A DNA stretch of 64,000 nt from Veillonellaceae bacterium (GTDB lineage Bacteria > Bacillota_C > Negativicutes > UBA1444). The translations under genes were made by a program, and so were the position numbers. The stretch is from the NCBI GenBank assembly GCA_012798135.1, contig JAAZNU010000019.1, forward strand, positions 1-64,000, given 5' to 3'. Under the pieces are notes generated by a model, which worked only from the letters and a program-made list of their open reading frames with translations, was not told the DNA's origin and did no database searches. Positions 7,381-17,334 of the stretch are shown here, piece by piece. Numbering within the stretch: the stretch's first letter is position 1; each line of letters starts with the position of its first letter.

Positions 7381-8445
7381 ATGGGAATTTTATTGGAGCA
7401 GACCTTGAAAAAAATAACCGCGCCGGATCCGCGTATCGATAGAATCGTCCGGCGAAACTTGACGACGATTGTTCCGGCGCAACGAAGTCTGGGCCGTCTG
7501 GATGAAATGCTTCGAAAGTATGCGTCGATCCTGGGAAACGTTGTCCCGGAGGACCCCAAACCTTGCATGGTGGTTGCCTGCGCGGATCATGGCGTGGCCC
7601 GCAACGGAGTCAGCGCCTATCCGCCGGACACGACACGGCAGATGACCGTCAATTATGTTTTGTCCAAGGGGGCCAGCGCCAACGCGTTTGCGAATTATTC
7701 CGGGTCGGATATGGTGGTGGCCGATGTCGGCGTGGCCGGGGATTTATCAGGTGTGCCGGGCCTGTGGCGCCGTAAAATCGCCGCGGGAACCCAGGATTTC
7801 ACCCGGGGCGCGGCGATGACCGGCGAGCAGGCGATTCAGGCGGTTGAAACCGGTATCGAAATTGTTGCCGACCGGGTTCGGCAGGGCTATAATTGTTTTA
7901 CGCTGGGTGAAATGGGGATCGGCAACACGACGGCCAGCGCCGTGATCGTTGCGGCGTTCACCGGCTTGCCGCCGGCCGAGGTGACCGGTCGGGGGACCGG
8001 AATTTCCGATGCAAAATTGCAGGTGAAAACCGAAATTGTGCGGCGGGCGCTGACGATCAACCGGCCGGACCGGACCGACGGGCTGGATGTGCTCGCCAAG
8101 GTCGGCGGGTTTGAAATTGGCGCTTTGGCCGGGGTGGTCCTGGGGGCAGCGGCGCACCGCCGGGCGGTTGTCGTGGATGGGCTGAACACGACGGCGGCGG
8201 CGATGATTGCAGCGGCGATCCATCCCTTGAGCCGGCAATATCTGCTGGCATCGCACCTGTCGGGCGAACCGGCCCATATCACCGCCCTGGGCTATCTCGA
8301 TCTTGCACCCTGTCTGGATATGGGAGTGCGGCTGGGCGAAGCCGTGGGCGCTTCGGTCGTAATCGAACTTTTGAAAATGTCGGTGCGGCTACTGCAGGTG
8401 AACGATCCGGCTGATGCCGCAGGAGGACAATGCCATGCCTGCTGA
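7381..8445 (+). CDS. cobT: CobT-family NaMN:base phosphoribosyltransferase (ArsA-like)
   Basis: Activates the lower-ligand base of cobamides by transferring phosphoribose from nicotinate mononucleotide, giving an alpha-riboside phosphate. 354 residues, the normal CobT length. Visible motifs are ACADHGVARNGVSAYP (67-82), GEMGIGNTTASA, and RLGEAVGA near 317-324, whose Glu320 stands where the catalytic Glu317 of Salmonella CobT is. GGGGAGG precedes the ATG; the open frame runs further upstream only through the riboswitch. A shorter CobT-like gene overlaps its 3' end. That pairing is the ArsA/ArsB arrangement of Sporomusa ovata, whose heterodimer attaches phenol or p-cresol. Enzyme family certain; phenolic specificity inferred. 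Confidence 0.9.
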   Translation: MGILLEQTLKKITAPDPRIDRIVRRNLTTIVPAQRSLGRLDEMLRKYASILGNVVPEDPKPCMVVACADHGVARNGVSAYPPDTTRQMTVNYVLSKGASANAFANYSGSDMVVADVGVAGDLSGVPGLWRRKIAAGTQDFTRGAAMTGEQAIQAVETGIEIVADRVRQGYNCFTLGEMGIGNTTASAVIVAAFTGLPPAEVTGRGTGISDAKLQVKTEIVRRALTINRPDRTDGLDVLAKVGGFEIGALAGVVLGAAAHRRAVVVDGLNTTAAAMIAAAIHPLSRQYLLASHLSGEPAHITALGYLDLAPCLDMGVRLGEAVGASVVIELLKMSVRLLQVNDPADAAGGQCHAC

Positions 8446-9283
8446 ATGCATACCGGTGATAAGACCGTTGGACGCAGTCGCCATGGCCCGCTGTCAGACC
8501 CGTCTCGACAACCTGACCAAGCCCTTGGGCAGCTTAGGGTCGTTTGAGGAATTGGCCCGAAAGATGGCGGGAATTACCGGACAAGCACGCCTCCGGGCGC
8601 TGCAGCCGCAAATCATTCTGGTCAATGGCAACCGGCGCAGCCCCGGCCTTTTGGATATATTCGCCGGCCATGTGGGTGCCGGGATCGAGGAATTCAACAT
8701 TCCCTGCGAGGCTGTCGCCGATCCGGCCGAACTGCGATACATTTTGCATCGGGGGATTGCCGTCGGCAAGGCCGCCGCTGCCGCTGGCGCGCGGGCGGTG
8801 GGTCTGGGGGCGACAGGGGAAATCGATTCCGCCACGGCGAGTATGATTATCGAGTGGTCCCGCTCCGGTGCCGAAGAGCCGGTTGACTTGTTGGCGAAAA
8901 TCGGGAATGTTGAGCTGGCCGCGCTGACCGGACTTGTTCTGGGACTGGCCGCAGGCGGCGCGGCGGTGGTGCTGGACGGTCTGGCTACCAGTCTGGCGGC
9001 GCTGATTGCGGTTCGGCTGGCGCCACTGTCGCGGGAATATCTGATCGGCTCGCATTTTCCCACCGAATCCGGCCATGCCGAAGGGCTGAGACTGCTCGAT
9101 GTGCCAGCGTATCTGTTTCTGGAAATGAATATCGGCGAGGGAGTGGGAGCCGCGCTGGGGTTGTCGTTGCTGCAGGCATCGCTGCATATGCTGAACGATA
9201 TGAAAACCTTCGGTGAAGCGCAGGTACATGTCGCGGAGGACGGTCCCGGCGCGCTGGTGCAAACCAGTGAAGTGCGGGACTAG
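8435..9283 (+). CDS. Short CobT-like paralogue (ArsB-like subunit)
   Basis: A second, shorter member of the CobT family, 282 residues. It keeps the core (TKPLGSLGSFEELA, GLGATGEID, LIGSHFPTESGHAEG, NIGEGVGAALG with Glu235). The substrate loop that reads ADHGVA in full-length CobT is replaced by VNGNRRSP, and about 70 residues are missing around it. It is therefore unlikely to be a complete CobT alone; a heterodimer with the gene just upstream is the natural reading, as for ArsB with ArsA. AGGAGG lies eight bases before the chosen ATG, and the gene overlaps the upstream stop by 11 bases, so the two subunits are probably made in step. Confidence 0.8.
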   Translation: MPAECIPVIRPLDAVAMARCQTRLDNLTKPLGSLGSFEELARKMAGITGQARLRALQPQIILVNGNRRSPGLLDIFAGHVGAGIEEFNIPCEAVADPAELRYILHRGIAVGKAAAAAGARAVGLGATGEIDSATASMIIEWSRSGAEEPVDLLAKIGNVELAALTGLVLGLAAGGAAVVLDGLATSLAALIAVRLAPLSREYLIGSHFPTESGHAEGLRLLDVPAYLFLEMNIGEGVGAALGLSLLQASLHMLNDMKTFGEAQVHVAEDGPGALVQTSEVRD

Positions 9284-9777
9284 TCCAGGATTTTCTGGCA
9301 GACGATGATGTCGAGCCACTGTCCGAATTTCCGGCCAACTTCCCGGAAATGGGCGCACTGGCTGAAACCGTTGCGGCTGAACAGTTGCAGGCTGGCTTGA
9401 TTCTGACCGCAAATGGTCGCCAACAGCACATGAAACCCGTGCGCCTTGGCGTGTTCTTCCAGGTGGCGTAGCGCCATACTTCCCAAGCCTTTGTTTTCAT
9501 ACCCGGGTTTCAGATAGACACTCACCTCGCCGGTAAAATCATAAGCTTCCCGCGGTTTATGCCGGGCGATGAATGCATAGCCGCAGACGGTCTCGCCTTC
9601 GAGAATTACGAAGGCGCGGTGGCGGGGGTCCGGGAAAAAGACCAGTTCAGCCATTTCTTCATGGGTCAGCGGTCGGGCATGAAAGGTGGCGGTGCTGTTC
9701 AGGATATAATGGTTGTAAATCTGCCGGACCGCCTCCAGATGGGTTTCCACCAGTTTTTCCAGTCGATGGTGATTCAT
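9280..9777 (-). CDS. GNAT family N-acetyltransferase
   Basis: 165-residue acetyltransferase of the phosphinothricin-acetyltransferase-like branch: YNHYILNSTATF at the start, GYAFIARHKPREAYDFTGEVSVY in the middle strands, and GLGSMALRHLEEHAKAHG as the acetyl-CoA binding loop and helix. It ends in GRKFGQWLDIIVCQKIL. Substrate may be an amino-acid-like amine or a herbicide-type compound; unknown. AGGAGG precedes the ATG by seven bases; a TTG further upstream is before that site. The stop shares the CTAG with the stop of the ArsB-like gene on the other strand. Confidence 0.85.
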   Translation of the reverse strand: MNHHRLEKLVETHLEAVRQIYNHYILNSTATFHARPLTHEEMAELVFFPDPRHRAFVILEGETVCGYAFIARHKPREAYDFTGEVSVYLKPGYENKGLGSMALRHLEEHAKAHGFHVLLATICGQNQASLQLFSRNGFSQCAHFREVGRKFGQWLDIIVCQKILD

Positions 9778-9950
9778 TGCCGATCCTCCTTGTTGCAATA
9801 TTTGCCATCATTCTCCTACATTTTAGAAAAAAAATCCAGTGCGGGGTCGCTGGGCAAAGGAGTTGCCGCCCCCAGCGGCGAAAATACCAATATTGAACTT
9901 CTGACGGGATTGCTCGCCTGAAATCGGCAATTGCAGCAGGAGGGACGACG

Positions 9951-11651
9951 GTGTCTGCCTGTTGGCTGAAACGTTCCATCCAGACCTTCCATAACTTTAG
10001 CCTGCGCCAGAAATTGAGCCTGGCGTTTTTTGTCATGACTTTGGCGCCGCTACTGTTCGCCACTTCGCTCGCCGAACGGCAGGCGGAGGAAATCCTGCGT
10101 CATTCGATTTTCGAACAGAACAAGGAGTTGGCGATGGATATCGCCCACGATCTGGATGGGTTGTTACAGAATAAAATCCGGTTGCTGAAGATCATGGCGC
10201 TCAATCCAGATGTACGATCCACGGAACCGATTCGGCTGACGCCGGTGTTGGAACGGGTCGCCAGGCAGTATCCCGAGTTTCAGGTGGTGGTGGCGACGGA
10301 CGCCAGCGGCCGCCAGATTGCCCGTTCCGACGGAGTTGTGGCCGATGGGGCGATCAACTACCATGACCGGGACTATTTTCGGCAGGCGATGCAGACCGGG
10401 ACGACGGTGATTTCCGATGTCCTGACTTCCAAAAGCACCGGTATGCCAGGATTGGTTATTGCTGAACCGATTCGCGGCGATTCCGGAACGATAGTCGGTT
10501 TGCTGATTTTCAATCTGGAACTGGATAATTTGCGCTGGTACGCTGCACATGTTCAGCTGGGCGATCATGCTTATGTCTATGCCATCAATCAGAACGGCCG
10601 CGTTATTTTCCACACCGACCCGACCGACATGGACAGCCCGGCCGACTTGTCGGACCGGGAGCCGGGTCGGCAGGCGGCGGCCGGCTTTACCGGCTGGCTG
10701 GAATACGCGCACGGCGGGCAGAGGTTTTTGACGGGCTACAGCCATATTCCCAGTGTTTCCTGGGGATTGGTGGTGGAACAGCCGCTCCATTTCGCCATGG
10801 CGGAGGTGGCCAACTTTCGCCGGCTCAATCTGCTGGTTTTGTTGACCGCGGCGGTGCTGGCGATTTTGCTGAGCCTGGCGATCGCCAGGTACATCGCCGC
10901 TGCGATTGTGAATCTGTCGGCGGCGGCGAATCGACTGGCAGCCGGAGATTTGCAAACGCGCCTACAGATGAATCGAACGGATGAACTCGGCCAGCTGGCG
11001 GCGAATTTCAATCGAATGGCGACACAACTGGCTCGGCGCGACGAAGCCCTGCAGCAGGCCAAAGCTGAACTGGAACAGCAAGTGACCGAGCGAACCCGGG
11101 AACTGACGGCGGCCAACCTGGAGCTGCAACGCTTGTCGTTGCTGGATGGGCTGACCTGCATCGGCAACCGTCGTTATCTGGACGAGTTCCTAGAGCGGGA
11201 GTGGCGGCGAGCCATGCGCGACAGGACTCCGCTGGCGGTGTTGATGTTGGATATCGATTATTTCAAATTGTACAATGACACTTATGGTCATTTGGCGGGC
11301 GATGAATGCCTGAAACGGGTCGCCGGCGTTTTACGGGATTCGATTCAGCGGACGACGGACTTTGTATCCCGCTATGGCGGTGAAGAATTCGTCGTGGTGT
11401 TGCCGGCTACCAACGAACACGGGGCATTGACGGTCGCGGAAAAATTGCGGCGCGGCGTGGCGGATCTGGCAATACCGCACGGCTTGTCACCCTTGGGCGG
11501 TATTGTCACTGTCAGTATTGGAGTTGCCGTTGCCGTGCCAACACCTGAAACTGATGCTGCTACGTTGCTGACGGCAGCAGATCGAGCCTTGTATCAGGCG
11601 AAGGCCGCTGGTCGCAACCAGGTCGGATCGACCGGTGAATTGTTGACGTGA
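9951..11651 (+). CDS. Membrane diguanylate cyclase with Cache, HAMP and GGDEF domains
   Basis: Makes c-di-GMP in response to an extracellular signal. 566 residues: TM1 about 23-41, extracytoplasmic double-Cache domain about 42-285 (with VVATDASGRQIARSDG and YHDRDYF), TM2 about 288-308, HAMP to about 362, a coiled coil, then GGDEF from about 408. The active site is RYGGEEF, and an RTTD product-inhibition site lies five residues before it, so a working, feedback-inhibited enzyme is expected. Start is GTG behind AGGAGGG. The Cache domain suggests sensing of a small organic acid or amino acid; the ligand is unknown. Confidence 0.9.
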   Translation: MSACWLKRSIQTFHNFSLRQKLSLAFFVMTLAPLLFATSLAERQAEEILRHSIFEQNKELAMDIAHDLDGLLQNKIRLLKIMALNPDVRSTEPIRLTPVLERVARQYPEFQVVVATDASGRQIARSDGVVADGAINYHDRDYFRQAMQTGTTVISDVLTSKSTGMPGLVIAEPIRGDSGTIVGLLIFNLELDNLRWYAAHVQLGDHAYVYAINQNGRVIFHTDPTDMDSPADLSDREPGRQAAAGFTGWLEYAHGGQRFLTGYSHIPSVSWGLVVEQPLHFAMAEVANFRRLNLLVLLTAAVLAILLSLAIARYIAAAIVNLSAAANRLAAGDLQTRLQMNRTDELGQLAANFNRMATQLARRDEALQQAKAELEQQVTERTRELTAANLELQRLSLLDGLTCIGNRRYLDEFLEREWRRAMRDRTPLAVLMLDIDYFKLYNDTYGHLAGDECLKRVAGVLRDSIQRTTDFVSRYGGEEFVVVLPATNEHGALTVAEKLRRGVADLAIPHGLSPLGGIVTVSIGVAVAVPTPETDAATLLTAADRALYQAKAAGRNQVGSTGELLT

Positions 11652-11669
11652 AGGGAAGCCGGAGCTGTT

Positions 11670-12587
11670 ATGACAACGGATGAGATTTTGTTTAAGATGG
11701 CCGTGCGGTCGCGCCGGGCCTATGCGGAGAAAATGGCGGCGGACGCGGAGAAAAGTGACTTTCCGCTGGTGAAGGCAGAAGCGGTGCAATTGGAAACTTC
11801 CGCCGGGAAAACGCCGGTCATCCTGTATCGACCGGTTAACTCGAACGCGACGGAAGCCTTGCCGGTGTTTGTCGACATTCATGGCGGCGGCTTCATTCAA
11901 GGCAGCCCGGCCGATGATGACCCCTGGTGCCGGCGTATTGCCGATGCGGTTCGCTGCGCCGTGGTAAGTATTGACTATCATCTGGCACCGGAGCGCCGTT
12001 TCCCGGTCGCTCTCTATGAGTGCTACGATGTTGTGAAATGGGTGCATGACCAAGCCGACATACAGGATTTCGATTCCCGGCGGATTGCGGTGGGCGGGCA
12101 TAGCGCCGGCGGCAACCTGGCGGCGGCGATTACCTTGCTGGCCCGGGAGCGTCGGGATTTCTCACTGATTTTTCAGGTCTTGAACTATCCGGTGCTGGAT
12201 TTTGTGACGGACCCCTATCAAAAGACAACGCGGGACACGTTGCTGACCGCGAAGGCGCAAAGTTTTTTCTCCGCCTGCTATCTCGGCGACGCGGCGGTGA
12301 AAAACAACCCACTGGCGTCGCCGTTGCTGGCGGATTCGCTTGCCGGCCTGCCGTCGGCTTTGGTGATTGCGGCGGAGTATGATCCGCTTCAGACGGAAAA
12401 CCGGCGTTATGCCGAAGCCCTGGCTGCGGCGGGCGTCTCAGTCACTTACCGGATGTTTGCCGGTTGTATGCATGCGTTTACTCATTTCGGACCGGCTGCG
12501 GCTGCCAACGAAGCCTGGGGACTGATTCAGGCGCAGTTGCGGCAGGCATTTTGGGAAAAGGGGGATAGCCCGGATGGAAGTCGTTAA
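11670..12587 (+). CDS. Alpha/beta hydrolase, hormone-sensitive-lipase type
   Basis: Carboxylesterase-like enzyme, 305 residues. HGGGF forms the oxyanion hole, GHSAGGN carries the nucleophilic serine (GxSxG), YDPLQTEN the aspartate, and MHAF the catalytic histidine near the C-terminus. No signal peptide, so cytoplasmic. It lies 18 bases after the cyclase stop and its own stop overlaps the P1 peptidase start, so the three genes may form one transcript although their functions are not obviously linked. Natural substrate unknown. Confidence 0.88.
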   Translation: MTTDEILFKMAVRSRRAYAEKMAADAEKSDFPLVKAEAVQLETSAGKTPVILYRPVNSNATEALPVFVDIHGGGFIQGSPADDDPWCRRIADAVRCAVVSIDYHLAPERRFPVALYECYDVVKWVHDQADIQDFDSRRIAVGGHSAGGNLAAAITLLARERRDFSLIFQVLNYPVLDFVTDPYQKTTRDTLLTAKAQSFFSACYLGDAAVKNNPLASPLLADSLAGLPSALVIAAEYDPLQTENRRYAEALAAAGVSVTYRMFAGCMHAFTHFGPAAAANEAWGLIQAQLRQAFWEKGDSPDGSR

Positions 12588-13566
12588 GATTACAGATTTC
12601 CCGGGCGTTCGGTTGGGCAACGCCCAAGACTTTCAGGCGGCCACGGGTTGTACAGTGGTGCTGTGCCCGGAGGGGGCGGTAACCGGCGTGGATGTGCGGG
12701 GCGGTGCGCCCGGCACCCGGGAAACGGATCTGTTGCGGCCGGAAAACTACGTGGAGAAAATACAGGGGGTTTTGTTGGCAGGCGGTAGCGCTTTCGGTCT
12801 GGATGCCGCCGGCGGGGTCATGCAGTACCTCGAAGAACGAGGAATCGGCTTTGATGTTGGGGTTGCCAAAGTGCCGATTGTCGCGGCGGCGGTATTGTTT
12901 GACCTTCCCTGCGGCGATGCGGCGGTGCGCCCGGATCGTAACATGGGCTATCGGGCTTGCCAGGCGGCGGAAACCGAGAAGTTCCGCACCGGTTCGGTCG
13001 GCGCCGGCGCCGGTGCGACTGTCGGCAAGATGTTCGGCATGGAACGGGCCATGAAAGGCGGACTCGGCGCCTGTTGCCTCAAACTGGGGGAACTGATGGT
13101 CGGAGCCGTGGTGGCGGTCAATTGCCTCGGTGATGTGGTGGATCCGGCAACGGGCGATATTTTGGCCGGCGCCTATTGCGCGGAGCCATTCCGGTTCCTG
13201 AACAGCGAGGCGGAATTGTTGCAACAGTGCGACCGGACGGGCAACCGTTTCGCCGGCAACACCACGATCGGCGTTATCCTGACCAATGCGCAGCTGACCA
13301 AAGCCCAGGCCACCAAGGTTTCATCCATGGCGCACGATGGGTATGCCCGGACGATGAGGCCGGCGCATACCATGCTCGATGGCGACGCGATTTTCACGAT
13401 GTCGGTGGGAGGGATCGTAGCGGACATTTCGGCAGTGGGGACCCTGGCGGCCGAGGTCATGGCCCGGGCGGTTCTGTCCGCCGTCAGAGATGCCGCTTCG
13501 TTGGCCGGATTTAAAGCAATGGTTGACTTGAATCCGAAAAACGAATGTATTTCGTCGGACAAATGA
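12574..13566 (+). CDS. P1 family peptidase (DmpA/NylC-like, S58)
   Basis: N-terminal-nucleophile hydrolase of the DmpA/P1 family, 330 residues, which matures by cutting itself before the nucleophile. Signs: N-terminal ITDFPGVRLGNAQD, GGAPGTRETDLL, LLAGGSAFGLDAAGGV, GAGAGATVGKM, and the cleavage site in FAGNTTIGVILTN with Thr230/Thr231 as probable nucleophile. The family contains aminopeptidases on short D- or beta-peptides and nylon-oligomer hydrolases. The ATG overlaps the upstream esterase stop by 14 bases. A hairpin follows the stop. Confidence 0.85.
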   Translation: MEVVKITDFPGVRLGNAQDFQAATGCTVVLCPEGAVTGVDVRGGAPGTRETDLLRPENYVEKIQGVLLAGGSAFGLDAAGGVMQYLEERGIGFDVGVAKVPIVAAAVLFDLPCGDAAVRPDRNMGYRACQAAETEKFRTGSVGAGAGATVGKMFGMERAMKGGLGACCLKLGELMVGAVVAVNCLGDVVDPATGDILAGAYCAEPFRFLNSEAELLQQCDRTGNRFAGNTTIGVILTNAQLTKAQATKVSSMAHDGYARTMRPAHTMLDGDAIFTMSVGGIVADISAVGTLAAEVMARAVLSAVRDAASLAGFKAMVDLNPKNECISSDK

Positions 13567-13613
13567 AAAAACAGAACCGATCCGGTAGGAAGGTCCGGAC
13601 GGTTCTGTTTTTT
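13567..13613. terminator. Bidirectional terminator
   Basis: CAGAACCG-TCCGG pairs with CCGGA-CGGTTCTG around a short loop, flanked by A and T runs on both sides. It separates the convergent P1 peptidase and ctp genes. Confidence 0.8.
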
Positions 13614-13629
13614 AGTTCCTGAATACCGC

Positions 13630-14874
13630 TTATTTTTTCATCAAAGATTCTTTCAGAACTTCGACAGCTTTGTCGAGCTGCGGGTCCTGCTTCGATTCTT
13701 TGTCAAAATCCTTGGGGATTTCCACGACCACGTCGGGAACAATTCCCTTGCCATGGATGGAGCGGTCGCTGGGTGTGTGGTATTCGGCGATGGTGATTTT
13801 CAGCGCGGAATCCTTATCGAGGGGAACCAAACGCTGCACGGAGCCCTTGCCGAAAGTTTTAACCCCGACCAGTTTGCCGGCGCCGCGATCCTGGATGGCT
13901 CCGGCGACAATTTCCGAAGCGCTGGCGCTACCGCCGTTGACCAGCACGACCAGCGGCAACGGTGTGGATTTCAGGGAGGACTGGTAGGTTTCACGTCCGC
14001 CGTCCTTACCAATCACCGACACGATCGGGCCTTGTGGAACCAGCAGTTCCGCCACTTTGACGCATTGGTCGATCAACCCGCCGGGATTGTTGCGCAGATC
14101 CAGAACCAGCGAAGTCATTCCCTGCTCTTTCAACTCGTCCAGCTTCTGAACAAAATCTTTGCTGGTGGTTTCGCTGAACATCGAAATTCGGACGTAACCC
14201 ATCTGCTTGTCCAGCATTTTGCCACTGACGGATTTGATCACGATCGTAGCCCGGGTAAGGGGGAACTCCCGCAGCTCTTTACCGGTACGTTCAATGGTCA
14301 GGGTCACTTTACTGCCTTCCGGCCCGCGGATTTTACCCACGGCTTCGTCCAGGGTCATATCTTTGGTATCGGCGGCGTCAATGCGGACGATCTGGTCGCC
14401 GCTCAGAATTCCGGCCGCTTCCGCCGGCGTTCCCTCGATGGGGGCCACGACGGTCAGCTTTTTGTCCTTCACGCCGAGGACAATGCCGACTCCGCCGAAA
14501 GATCCTTTGGTCTCCAACATCAGTTCACTGAACATCTTGGGGTCCATATATACGGAGTAAGGATCGCCGAGCGAATTCACCATTCCTTTGACCGAGCCGG
14601 TCAGCAGGTTGACGCCGTCGACGCTTCCAACGTAGTTCGTTTTGACGGCCTGAACAGCCCGAAACAGTTTCAGCGTAGCGGCCAGTTCTTCCGGACTCAT
14701 TTTGGAAAGATAATAGTTGATTTCCATGGCGGCGATTTTTTCCGTCAGGGACATGGTGGGGGCGGCTTCCTGAGTTTGTTCAGCCCAGCCGGTCACCGGG
14801 ATGATCATCAGCTGAATCATTACCAAGGCGGCAATGACTTGGCAAAGCAGGGCTCTCTTCTTAATCGGTAGCAT
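13630..14874 (-). CDS. S41 family C-terminal processing protease
   Basis: Exported carboxyl-terminal protease, 414 residues. It has a signal peptide (about 1-31, KKRALLCQVIAALVMIQLM), a PDZ domain (about 100-185, GSFGGVGIVLGV and GDQIVRIDAADTKD), and the Ser/Lys core: LDLRNNPGGLIDQ, VNGGSASASEIVAGA with the nucleophilic serine, and KTFGKGSVQ with the general-base lysine. These enzymes trim or degrade envelope proteins and are used in sporulation signalling in spore formers. AGGAGGA lies before the ATG. Single gene. Confidence 0.93.
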   Translation of the reverse strand: MLPIKKRALLCQVIAALVMIQLMIIPVTGWAEQTQEAAPTMSLTEKIAAMEINYYLSKMSPEELAATLKLFRAVQAVKTNYVGSVDGVNLLTGSVKGMVNSLGDPYSVYMDPKMFSELMLETKGSFGGVGIVLGVKDKKLTVVAPIEGTPAEAAGILSGDQIVRIDAADTKDMTLDEAVGKIRGPEGSKVTLTIERTGKELREFPLTRATIVIKSVSGKMLDKQMGYVRISMFSETTSKDFVQKLDELKEQGMTSLVLDLRNNPGGLIDQCVKVAELLVPQGPIVSVIGKDGGRETYQSSLKSTPLPLVVLVNGGSASASEIVAGAIQDRGAGKLVGVKTFGKGSVQRLVPLDKDSALKITIAEYHTPSDRSIHGKGIVPDVVVEIPKDFDKESKQDPQLDKAVEVLKESLMKK

Positions 14875-15109
14875 GCTGTTTCCTCCTATATTGCGCGGTT
14901 GCCGCGAAAATGCAGACAGCCGCAGTGAATCATGCAGTCTATTTCACATTATAACTCATTTTTTCGCCGGTGCGGGGATTTTTTTTGCAGATGCTGGAGA
15001 GTTATTTCGGAGTGTGCTAAGGTATAGATGGATTATTCAGCAGCGCCGGCCCGATGGTCATCATCGGGCGGCGTGAGAAAACGGAAGTTTTGACGAGCGG
15101 GAGGAAGCC

Positions 15110-15319
15110 ATGCCGCATACCCAACGGAAAAATATTGCGCCGGGATTGCCGGTTCAAGTGGTTCAAAAGCAGCATCAGCGTACCGGTCAGCTAACCGAGG
15201 GCGTTGTGAAGGACATCCTGACCTCCAGTCCGGTTCATTCCCGCGGGATCAAAGTGCGTCTGGAATCCGGCGTTGTGGGACGGGTGCAGCGGATTTTGAC
15301 GCCGCCGCAAGGAGGCTGA
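15110..15319 (+). CDS. YwbE family small protein (DUF2196)
   Basis: 69-residue basic protein matching the YwbE family end to end: NIAPGLPVQVVQKQHQRTG, LTEGVVKDILTSSPVHSRGIKV and GVVGRVQRIL. It is thought to be a small nucleic-acid- or ribosome-associated beta-barrel protein, but no function is established. GGGAGGAAG precedes the ATG. The leader carries a good hairpin (CCCGATG/CATCGGG near 15049-15067) without a T run. Nine bases separate it from the regulator gene. Confidence 0.85.
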   Translation: MPHTQRKNIAPGLPVQVVQKQHQRTGQLTEGVVKDILTSSPVHSRGIKVRLESGVVGRVQRILTPPQGG

Positions 15320-15328
15320 AGCCTGGCC

Positions 15329-16195
15329 ATGGGAATGATGATCGGCTTAATCGCCCCCTACGCGGAACTGGCCGGGGTTGCTTCGGAAGTGCGCGACTCA
15401 TTGGGGCTGGATTTTCCAATTGCCGTGGGAATTTTGGAAAGTGCGGTCGGAGTTGCCGAAACTCTGATCCATCAAGGGGCGGAGGTCATTGTCAGCCGCG
15501 GCGGAACGGCGGCTTTGCTGCGCAACGTACTACCCGTGCCGGTTGTCGAAATCAAGGTTACCGGCTATGATGTGATGCGGGCGCTGCATCCCTATATCGG
15601 GCAGGAACGCAAGATTGCCATTGTCGGTTACCAAAACGTGGTGCAAGGCTGCCGGATTTTTGGCGATTTGTTCGGTCTGTCCACCCAAGAATTGACCATT
15701 CCGGCCGATGAGATCAATAAGGACTGGGATGCGGCGCAGCAGGCAGTGCGGCGCCTGGTGGCGGAAAACGGGATCGACGTGGTCATCGGCGACTCCCTGG
15801 TCCGGGGGCGGCTGAAAGTCGAGAACACTGCCATTCAAATGGTTGAATCCGGCAAAGAGGCGATTGCCCAGGCGATCGAAGAGGCGAAACACATTGCCCT
15901 GGTACGGGAAAATGAACGCCGGGCCTATGAACGCCTGCGGACCATCATCCATTCCGTGCATGACGGAGTGGTGGCCACCGACGAGAATGGACGCATTACG
16001 GCGGTGAATCTGGTGGCCGAGGAAATCTTCGGGTTTCGGGAAAAAGAGGTCCTGGGGATGCCCATTGGGCAGGCGATTCCCAATACCCGGATCGATAAGG
16101 TGTTGCAGACCGGTCAGGCCGAACTGGAACAATTGCAGCAAACGCCCAAGGGGTACATTGTCACCAACCGGGTGCCGATTAAACTCGCAGGCTAG
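15329..16195 (+). CDS. PrpR-N/PAS part of a sigma-54 activator, ended by in-frame TAG
   Basis: Sensor half of a PrpR-like enhancer-binding protein. Residues 1-185 form the PrpR_N receptor domain (ESAVGVAETLIHQGAEVIVSRGGTAAL is its core region), and about 195-288 a PAS domain (RTIIHSVHDGVVATDENGRI). The frame stops at TAG after VPIKLAG, yet continues in the same frame with VQGVVATFQEVAKIQ, exactly as the intact paralogue at 36194-38080 continues. The stop aligns with a Glu there, so one G-to-T change (GAG to TAG) explains it. The AAGGAGG site is 13 bases from the ATG, rather far. Whether the protein is lost, made as two pieces, or read through cannot be told from sequence. Confidence 0.75.
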   Translation: MGMMIGLIAPYAELAGVASEVRDSLGLDFPIAVGILESAVGVAETLIHQGAEVIVSRGGTAALLRNVLPVPVVEIKVTGYDVMRALHPYIGQERKIAIVGYQNVVQGCRIFGDLFGLSTQELTIPADEINKDWDAAQQAVRRLVAENGIDVVIGDSLVRGRLKVENTAIQMVESGKEAIAQAIEEAKHIALVRENERRAYERLRTIIHSVHDGVVATDENGRITAVNLVAEEIFGFREKEVLGMPIGQAIPNTRIDKVLQTGQAELEQLQQTPKGYIVTNRVPIKLAG

Positions 16196-16207
16196 GTTCA
16201 GGGCGTT

Positions 16208-17242
<1,035 letters not shown>

Positions 17243-17251
17243 AATATCATG

Positions 17252-17297
17252 AAAAATTCAGCATGTGGTTATTTTTTCACCACATGCTGAATTTTTT
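17252..17297 (+). terminator. Terminator of the sigma-54 activator gene
   Basis: Perfect 18-base-pair inverted repeat (AAAAATTCAGCATGTGGT and its complement) with a nine-base T-rich loop, ending in a T run. It insulates the regulator gene from the sigma-54 operon. Confidence 0.85.
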
Positions 17298-17334
17298 GTG
17301 CCCGAAATCAGGGGGGAAACTTTGGGTTTTTTAG

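Noticed and set aside
9800..9950. c-di-GMP riboswitch in the leader of the diguanylate cyclase
   Set aside because: There is a hairpin (CGCTGGG/CCCAGCG) and GGGCAAAGG, but the conserved GEMM blocks are missing.
16193..16195. Pyrrolysine at the amber codon of the regulator
   Set aside because: No pyl genes are visible, regulators are not known to use pyrrolysine, and the paralogue has Glu there; a GAG-to-TAG change is simpler.
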